DNA of 38,338 bases from DASUWK01 sp036378435. Lineage in GTDB: Bacteria; Chloroflexota; Dormibacteria; Dormibacterales; Dormibacteraceae. Positions 31,298 to 38,338 of the stretch are shown in pieces (positions within the stretch are counted from its first letter, which is position 1; each line of letters starts with the position of its first letter). The stretch spans positions 1 through 38,338 of the forward strand of contig DASUWK010000073.1 in assembly GCA_036378435.1 (NCBI GenBank). The letters run 5' to 3'. The position numbers and the translations under genes were made by a program. The notes beneath the pieces were generated by a model. That model worked only from the letters and a program-made list of their open reading frames with translations. It ran no database searches and was not told the DNA's origin.

Positions 31298-31857
31298 TAT
31301 ACCTCCATGACCTCGGCTTCCTTTCGCGAAGCCACGCCGTCGATCACGTGAACGTGGTGGTCGGTGATGCGCTGGAGCTCTGACTCGGCGCGCCGCACGG
31401 CATCCTCCGCGAGCTCGCCTTCCTTCTTCATCTGCTCTACGCGGTGAATCTCGTCGCGCCGGATGTTGCGCACGGCGACGCGCGCGTCCTCGGCCTTTTG
31501 ACGCACGAGCTTCACGAACTCCTTGCGCCTCTCCTCGGTCAGCGGCGGGATCGGCACGCGGATCACCTGGCCGTCGTTGGCGGGATTCAGCCCCAGCTCG
31601 GACTGGCGGATCGCCTTCTCAACCGACGCGATCTGACTCCTGTCGTAGACCTGGACCACGAGCAGGCGCGGCTCCGGAGCGGAGATGCTGGCCAGCGCGT
31701 TGAGCGGGGTCGGCGTGTCGTAGTACGGCACCATCAGCTTCTCGATAAGGCCCGGGTTGGCCCGGCCGGTGCGGATCGATCCCAGCTCGCGGTTGAACGC
31801 GTCCACCGATTTGTCCATCTTGGATTCGGCTTCGGTCAGGATGGGGTCGACGCTCAT
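31297..31857 (-). CDS. frr: Ribosome recycling factor
   Basis: A 186-residue RRF of normal length: MDKSVDAFNRELGSIRTGRANPGLI, YYDTPTPLNALASI, VQVYDRSQIASVEKAIRQS, GLNPANDGQVIRVPIPPLTEERRKEFVKLV and the C-terminal long helix. RRF and EF-G split post-termination ribosomes. It is preceded by a 175 bp gap holding repeat B, unlike the very tight spacing elsewhere in this run. Confidence 0.98.
   Translation of the reverse strand: MSVDPILTEAESKMDKSVDAFNRELGSIRTGRANPGLIEKLMVPYYDTPTPLNALASISAPEPRLLVVQVYDRSQIASVEKAIRQSELGLNPANDGQVIRVPIPPLTEERRKEFVKLVRQKAEDARVAVRNIRRDEIHRVEQMKKEGELAEDAVRRAESELQRITDHHVHVIDGVASRKEAEVMEV
31302..31306 (-). promoter_or_regulatory. Ribosome binding site before uppS
   Basis: GGAGG on the minus strand, inside the last codons of frr, 4 nt before the proposed ACG start at 31297. 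It supports a start at this point even though no canonical start codon is present. It lies far (about 60 nt) from the ATG at 31240. Confidence 0.6.
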
Positions 31858-31874
31858 TCCGACGGCCTCCGACT

Positions 31875-32025
31875 AGAGATGCGGTCAACCAGGTGCGCCG
31901 GATGCAAGGCGGCGGCGAGCACGTGAGGGAACGCATCCCGATGCGTGACCGAACGCGCGCAGGTGCCAACACAGCAGACGGCCCGCCTGGGGGCCGCAGG
32001 TCGGTCGGTGGTCCGGCGGAACGAG
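31875..32025 (-). repeat. Intergenic repeat copy B (structured element upstream of frr)
   Basis: The second copy of the element at 13450-13600, between pyrH and frr, in the same orientation relative to its downstream gene. The hairpin at 31931-31946 is ACGCAT, loop CCCG, ATGCGT. Its outer pair is A-T where copy A has G-C, a compensatory change. CGAGCACGTG, AGACGG and GCAGGTC blocks are also shared. The element fills most of the 175 bp gap. Confidence 0.7.
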
Positions 32026-32032
32026 CGTCTGC

Positions 32033-32758
32033 TCATCGTGAGGCGCCTACCAAGGTGCCGATCTCCTCGCCCAGGATGACGCGCTCGATGTTGCCCTCAC
32101 GCAACAGGTCGAAGACGACGATGGGGACGCCGTTGTCCATGCACAGTGTCAGCGCGGTGTTGTCCATCACTTCGATACCTCTGTTCAAGGCTTCGAGATA
32201 GTCGATCCGCTCGAGCTTGGTCGCGGTGGGATCGCGAATCGGATCGGCCGTGTAAACCCCGTCGACCTTCGTCGCCTTGAGGATGACGTCCGCCTCGATC
32301 TCGACCGCACGCAGGGCGGCGGTCGTGTCAGTGGTGAAGTAGGGATTGCCCGTGCCCGCGGCGAGGATGACGACGCGGCCCTTCTCCAGGTGACGCACCG
32401 CGCGCCGGCGGATGTAGGGCTCGGCGACCTGCGGCATCTGGATGGCCGTCATGGTCCGCGCAGGCAGCTCGAGGCGTTCGAGCCCGTCCTGCAGAGCCAG
32501 CGCGTTGATCACCGTCGCCAGCATCCCCATGTAGTCGCCGGTCGCCCGGTCGAAGCCACGCTCCGACGCGGCCAGCCCGCGGAAGATGTTGCCGCCGCCC
32601 ACGACGAGCGCGATCTGCACGTGCAGGTCGTGCACCCGCTTGATCTGGTTGGCGATCGAGCTCACGACGTCGAAGTCGATGCCGTACTCGCGCCGGCCGG
32701 CCAGCGCCTCGCCGCTCAGCTTGAGCAGTACGCGGCGATAGCGCGGTCCTCCGTTCAC
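32033..32758 (-). CDS. pyrH: UMP kinase
   Basis: A 241-residue hexameric bacterial UMP kinase (amino acid kinase fold) that phosphorylates UMP to UDP. Seen: RVLLKLSGEALAG, ALVVGGGNIFRG, TGDYMGMLATVINALAL, GTGNPYFTTDTTAALRA and the ATKVDGVYTADP loop. GTG at 32758 is 10 bp after the tsf stop; a TTG at 32761 is also possible. pyrH normally lies between tsf and frr, as here. Confidence 0.97.
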   Translation of the reverse strand: MNGGPRYRRVLLKLSGEALAGRREYGIDFDVVSSIANQIKRVHDLHVQIALVVGGGNIFRGLAASERGFDRATGDYMGMLATVINALALQDGLERLELPARTMTAIQMPQVAEPYIRRRAVRHLEKGRVVILAAGTGNPYFTTDTTAALRAVEIEADVILKATKVDGVYTADPIRDPTATKLERIDYLEALNRGIEVMDNTALTLCMDNGVPIVVFDLLREGNIERVILGEEIGTLVGASR

Positions 32759-32768
32759 CAAGCCGGGT

Positions 32769-33380
32769 TCAGTCCTCCTTGATCGCAAAGCGCGCGAAGC
32801 GCCGGACCACGATGTTCTCCTGCAGCCTGGAGACGTTCTCCGCGATCAGGTCGCGGATCGGCGTCTTGGGCTCGCGGATCCAGCCCTGCTCCAGCAGGAC
32901 GTTGTCCTTGAAGAAAGCGTCGAGCTTGCCCTCGACGATCTTGTCCAGCGCCGCGGCAGGCCGGCCGGACTCCTCCGCCTCCTTGCGGTAGATGCCCTTC
33001 TCCTGCGCGATCACGTCCTCCGGCACGTCCTCCTTGCTGACCCAGCGCGGCGCCGCGGCCGCGACGTGCATCGCCAGCTCCCTCGCGAGCTTGCGGAAAT
33101 CGTCGCCCTTGGCGACGAAGTCGGTCTCGCAGTCCAGCTCGACCAGCACGCCCGTCTGCGGCGGGTAGTCGCCGGTGCGGTGAAGGTACGACTCGACCAC
33201 GCCCTGGCCGGTCTCTCGGCCGGCGCGCTTGGCGGCCTTGGCGATGCCCCTCTCGCGCAGGAGGACCACAGCCTCCTCGATGTCGCCGTTGGATTCCTCC
33301 AGCGCTTTCTTGCAGTCCATCATCCCGGCGCCGGTGAGGTCCCGGAGCCGCTTGATCGTGTCCGCCGTGAGCTCCGCCAT
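32769..33380 (-). CDS. tsf: Elongation factor Ts (short form)
   Basis: A 203-residue nucleotide exchange factor for EF-Tu. The N-terminal TADTIKRLRDLTGAGMMDCKKAL and GDIEEAVVLLRERG are present, then the core signature ETDFVAKGDDFRKLA and a C-terminal FARF. The length matches the short EF-Ts of Thermus and cyanobacteria, with one core subdomain rather than the ~280 aa E. coli form. ATG is 2 bp after the rpsB stop, with its GAGGAG ribosome binding site formed by the end of rpsB. Confidence 0.97.
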   Translation of the reverse strand: MAELTADTIKRLRDLTGAGMMDCKKALEESNGDIEEAVVLLRERGIAKAAKRAGRETGQGVVESYLHRTGDYPPQTGVLVELDCETDFVAKGDDFRKLARELAMHVAAAAPRWVSKEDVPEDVIAQEKGIYRKEAEESGRPAAALDKIVEGKLDAFFKDNVLLEQGWIREPKTPIRDLIAENVSRLQENIVVRRFARFAIKED

Positions 33381-33382
33381 GC

Positions 33383-34219
33383 CTACTCCTCTTCCTCGTC
33401 GCGGCCGATGAACTCGTCTTCGGAGACCATCGGCAAGTAGTCCTCGTCCAGGTATTCCTCGGGAATGTCCTCGTAGCGCGTCGGCTCCAGGAACTCCCTC
33501 TCCTCGGGCGTGGCGATGAGCTCGCCCCGCTCGGCGGCGATCTGCCGGCCCTCGAGGCAGGCATCCGCCACCTTGCTCGTGATCAGCTTGACCGCCCGGA
33601 TCGCGTCGTCGTTGCCGGGGATCACGTACTGGATCTGGTCTGGGTCGCAGTTGGAGTCGGTGATCGCCACGACCGGGATCCGGAGGCGGTTCGCCTCAGT
33701 GACGGCGATGTGCTCCTTGCGGGGGTCGACGACGAACACCGCGCCCGGCAGCCGTTTCATGTCGGCGATGCCGTCGAAGTGGAACATCAGGCGGTCGAGC
33801 TCGTCCTGGAGCTTCTTCGCCTCCTTCTTCGGCATGGCTTCGAACTGCCCGGCCTGCTGCATGCGGCGCAGCTCGCGAAGGCGATCGACGCGCTTCTTGA
33901 CGGTGGTGAAGTTGGTGAGCATGCCGCCCATCCAGCGGCGGTTCACGAAGAACATGCCGCAGCGGGCCGCCTCCACCTGGATCGTCTCCTGAGCCTGCTT
34001 CTTCGTGCCGACGAAGAGCACCGGCCGGCCGGTCGAGGCGATCTCCCGGACGTAGGCGAAGGCGTCGTCCAGGAGCCTGACGGTCTTCTGGAGATCGATG
34101 ATGTGGATGCCGTTCCGCGCGGTGAAGATGAACGGCCGCATCTTGGGGTTCCAGCGGCTCGTCTGGTGTCCGAAGTGGACGCCCGCCTCGAGCAGCTGTT
34201 TCAAGCTGGCTTGCGCCAT
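33383..34219 (-). CDS. rpsB: 30S ribosomal protein S2
   Basis: A 278-residue S2 protein: LLEAGVHFGHQTSRWNPKM, ARNGIHIIDLQKT, VLFVGTKKQAQETI, NRRWMGGMLTNF and AITDSNCDPDQIQYVIPGNDDA. The C-terminus is an acidic extension (about 40 residues, ending in DEEEE), a feature seen in several non-model phyla. ATG at 34219 is preceded by GGGAGGAACC. A ~106 bp leader with hairpins separates it from topA and may hold S2 autoregulation. Confidence 0.98.
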   Translation of the reverse strand: MAQASLKQLLEAGVHFGHQTSRWNPKMRPFIFTARNGIHIIDLQKTVRLLDDAFAYVREIASTGRPVLFVGTKKQAQETIQVEAARCGMFFVNRRWMGGMLTNFTTVKKRVDRLRELRRMQQAGQFEAMPKKEAKKLQDELDRLMFHFDGIADMKRLPGAVFVVDPRKEHIAVTEANRLRIPVVAITDSNCDPDQIQYVIPGNDDAIRAVKLITSKVADACLEGRQIAAERGELIATPEEREFLEPTRYEDIPEEYLDEDYLPMVSEDEFIGRDEEEE

Positions 34220-34322
34220 GTGTCCTTGGTTCCTCCCTTGGTCCTCCGCCGCGACTGCCGAAGAGGCAGGGTGAACCGACCGCGGCGTGCGTTACTCGGG
34301 AGGCGAGCTCCCGGCGAGAGTG
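34220..34322 (-). promoter_or_regulatory. rpsB leader region
   Basis: The 106 bp topA-rpsB gap. On the minus strand it can form CGGGAG-CTCGC-CTCCCG and CTGCC-TCTTC-GGCAG hairpins before the GGGAGG ribosome binding site. S2 leaders are known sites of autoregulation in bacteria, but no specific family match was made. I saw no other gene here. Confidence 0.4.
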
Positions 34323-34325
34323 ATT

Positions 34326-36605
<2,280 letters not shown>

Positions 36606-36639
36606 CTCATCCTTATTAATCAGTACCGGGCTGGTTGCA

Positions 36640-36657
36640 ATCCCGGCGGTCCGGGAT
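36640..36657. other. Hairpin between dprA and topA
   Basis: A perfect 7 bp stem, ATCCCGG/CCGGGAT, with loop CGGT on the plus strand. It lies 12 bp past the dprA stop, without a T tract. It could be a weak terminator or a leader structure for topA; the gap otherwise holds only the topA ribosome binding site. Confidence 0.4.
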
Positions 36658-36668
36658 CGTAGACCCAT

Positions 36669-37496
36669 CTAGCGCCTCACGGTCAACCTCACATACCCCG
36701 ACCCGTGGCGCTTTACACGCCCGGCCAGCTCCAGGGCGGTCAGCCGCCGGAGTACGTCGGCGAACGGCAGCCCGAGCTTGCGAGAGAGGTCCCCGGCGCC
36801 CGTGGGCACCGATTCGGACAGGTGCTTGACGAGGCCGTCGGGACCCGGTGGCTCCGCCACCCCGAGCGACGCCGGCGGCCGCAGAGGGTCGTCGAGAACC
36901 TCGCCGGCCTGACCCAGCACGGCCAGCACGTCCCGGGCGTTCTGGACCAGCGCCGCGCCGTCCCGCAGCAGCTGGTGGCAGCCGACGCTGAGCGGGCTGA
37001 AGACGCTGCCGGGCACCGCCATCACCTCCCTCTGCTGCGCCAGCGCCGCCTCCGCCGTGATGAGCGCGCCCGAGCCCTCGGCCGCCTCGACCACTATCAC
37101 AGCGTCCGTCAGCGCGGCGATCGTCCAGTTGCGTCGCGGGAAGTTGCCGCGGTGGGGACGCGTGCCGTCGGCGAACTGGCTGACCAGCGCCCCGCCGCCA
37201 TCCACGATCCGCCGCGCCAGGTCGCTGTGAGCGGCCGGATAGATCACGTCGACCCCGGTCCCGAGCACCGCGATGGTGCAGCCGCCGGCGGCGAGAGCTC
37301 CCGCGTGGGCGGCGGCGTCGACACCCAGGGCGAGACCGCTGATGACGACCACGCCCGCCGCGGCGAGGTCGCCGGCCAGTCGCTCGGCGACGGCTTCACC
37401 GTATGGCGTCGGCCGCCGGGAGCCCACAACGGCGACCCGCGGGCCCTCGGGGGGCGGCCAGCGCCCACGCGTGCGCAGTACGTCGACCTCGATCAT
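36669..37496 (-). CDS. dprA: DNA-processing protein DprA (lacks N-terminal domain)
   Basis: A 275-residue DprA core that loads RecA on incoming single-stranded DNA. The Rossmann-like domain is clear: VAVVGSRRPTPYGE, VVISGLALGVDAAAH, AVLGTGVDVIYPAAH, FPRRNWTIAALTDAVIVVEA, GSGALITAEAA. A winged-helix DprA C-terminus follows (LSRKLGLPFADVLRRLTALELAGRVKR). The N-terminal SAM/HhH-like domain seen in longer DprA proteins is missing. The ATG at 37496 overlaps the comM stop (ATGA). Confidence 0.93.
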   Translation of the reverse strand: MIEVDVLRTRGRWPPPEGPRVAVVGSRRPTPYGEAVAERLAGDLAAAGVVVISGLALGVDAAAHAGALAAGGCTIAVLGTGVDVIYPAAHSDLARRIVDGGGALVSQFADGTRPHRGNFPRRNWTIAALTDAVIVVEAAEGSGALITAEAALAQQREVMAVPGSVFSPLSVGCHQLLRDGAALVQNARDVLAVLGQAGEVLDDPLRPPASLGVAEPPGPDGLVKHLSESVPTGAGDLSRKLGLPFADVLRRLTALELAGRVKRHGSGYVRLTVRR

Positions 37497-38338
37497 GCCG
37501 CCGCGGCCTCCTGCATCCGGTAGCCGAGCGCCTCCAGCACGTGGGACTCTTCGATCTCCGCCGCGTCCTCGAGATCGGCCACGGTTCGCGCCACCCGCCA
37601 GGCGCGATGGAAGCCCCGGGCGGTGAGGCCGTTCGCGGCGCCCCACTGCTCCAGGAGTCCGCGCGGGCCTGCTGCCAGCCGCGCGAAGCGGCGCAGCCCC
37701 GGTGCGCGCAGCGCGCTGTTGAGACAGCCCTGCCGGCCGAGCTGGATGGCGTTGGCGGCAAGCACCCGACGGCGCACGTCCGCGGAGCTTTCCTGCGTCA
37801 GCTCGGCAGACAGGACGGAGAGCGGCGGCCGTGTGACGCGCACCCGCAGATCGATGCGATCCAGCAGAGGTCCCGAGAGGGCGCGTTGATACGTCTCGAT
37901 GGCAGCCTGCGTGCACCGGCAGCGTCCGCTCGGGTCGCCCGACCAGCCACACGAGCAGGGATTGGTCGCCGCTACCAGCTGGAAGCGGGCTGGGTACGTG
38001 ACTGTGCCGCCGGCTCGGGTGATGGTGACCCGTCCCGATTCGAGCGGCTGGCGCAGGGCCTGCAGGGCCGGCGACTCGAACTCCGAGAGCTCGTCCAGGA
38101 AGAGCACCCCGCGATGCGCCCGACTGATCTCACCCGGCCGCGCGAGTCCGCTGCCGCCGCCGATCAGCCCGGCGAGCGAGATCCCATGATGCGGGCTGCG
38201 GAAGGGCCGCCGCCTTTCGAGCAGGCGGTCCTGGTCGAGGTCGCCCAGCAGGCTCCGCACCTTGGCCGCCTCCAACGCCTCCTCCTGGTGGAGAGGCGGC
38301 AGCAGGCCGGGCAGGCAGCGGGCGAGCATCGTCTTGCC
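37493..38338 (-). CDS. comM: ComM/YifB family AAA+ magnesium-chelatase-like ATPase (N-terminus beyond window)
   Basis: The C-terminal ~280 residues of an Mg-chelatase-like AAA+ protein involved in branch migration and natural transformation. The window edge falls in Walker A (GKTMLARCLPG). Seen: RPFRSPHHGISLAGLIGGG, Walker B HRGVLFLDELSEF, LRQPLESGRVTITRA, ATNPCSCGWSGDP with the cysteine cluster, ISGPLLDRIDL-like LSGPLLDRIDLRV, and the C-terminal SARGFHR-like TARGFHRAWRVARTVADL. It is coupled to dprA through an ATGA overlap. The start lies outside the window. Confidence 0.95.
   Translation of the reverse strand, partial: GKTMLARCLPGLLPPLHQEEALEAAKVRSLLGDLDQDRLLERRRPFRSPHHGISLAGLIGGGSGLARPGEISRAHRGVLFLDELSEFESPALQALRQPLESGRVTITRAGGTVTYPARFQLVAATNPCSCGWSGDPSGRCRCTQAAIETYQRALSGPLLDRIDLRVRVTRPPLSVLSAELTQESSADVRRRVLAANAIQLGRQGCLNSALRAPGLRRFARLAAGPRGLLEQWGAANGLTARGFHRAWRVARTVADLEDAAEIEESHVLEALGYRMQEAAAA

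Noticed and set aside
31854..32036. A 60-codon minus-strand frame over repeat B, starting inside the pyrH end
   Set aside because: Same reason as for copy A. It also overlaps the frr start and has no ribosome binding site of note.
36640..36657. Intrinsic terminator after dprA
   Set aside because: The stem is good but no T tract follows on either strand, so it is listed only as a hairpin.

Overview
The window is a dense, GC-rich (roughly two-thirds G+C) stretch of bacterial housekeeping chromosome. Nearly every gene lies on the minus strand; only three genes (a VOC protein, a TfoX_N protein and an HD-GYP/GAF regulator) are on the plus strand. Gene content points to a monoderm member of the Terrabacteria, most like Dormibacterota/Chloroflexota or a deep actinobacterial lineage. 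The markers are Gls24/Asp23, DUF1292, DUF948, YtxH, a SigB-type sigma factor with an RsbW-like partner, a short (~200 aa) EF-Ts, a class 3 (archaeal-type) ProRS, and no bamA or LPS genes after rseP. The taxonomic call is inference. I saw no tRNA, rRNA, CRISPR array, transposase or phage integrase.

Read in the direction of minus-strand transcription (high to low coordinates), the layout is: (1) comM(partial)-dprA-topA, for DNA uptake and topology. (2) rpsB-tsf-pyrH-[repeat B]-frr-uppS-cdsA-dxr-rseP-ispG-proS, the classic translation/isoprenoid/lipid superoperon. (3) A plus-strand HD-GYP gene divergent from a long RelA/SpoT gene, which is followed by a metallo-beta-lactamase-fold gene. (4) A plus-strand VOC-tfoX pair, divergent from hisS-aspS. 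(5) A membrane protein, DUF948, YtxH, [repeat A], an RsbW-like protein and a SigB-type sigma factor. (6) alaS, an FtsA/PilM-like actin-fold protein, a membrane-anchored baseplate-J-like protein, ruvX, DUF1292, mltG, aroE, a reduced prepilin peptidase, a PH-domain membrane protein, aroK, aroB, aroQ, efp, gls24 and nusB (partial).

Genes are tightly packed. At least nine junctions are NTGA stop/start overlaps (ATGA, GTGA or TTGA). Two more, aroK (CTGA) and uppS (TAACG with a GGAGG ribosome binding site), appear to use non-standard start codons at the same kind of junction, because the conserved N-terminus of each protein extends upstream of the first ATG.

The best candidates for something undescribed are three. 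First, the FtsA/PilM-like plus baseplate-J-like pair sits inside an otherwise conserved alaS-ruvX-DUF1292-mltG chain. Second, a gapless ~150 bp intergenic repeat occurs twice, before the RsbW-like gene and before frr, with a hairpin that shows a compensatory base-pair change. Third, the RsbW-like protein has lost the residues expected for ATP binding and catalysis.
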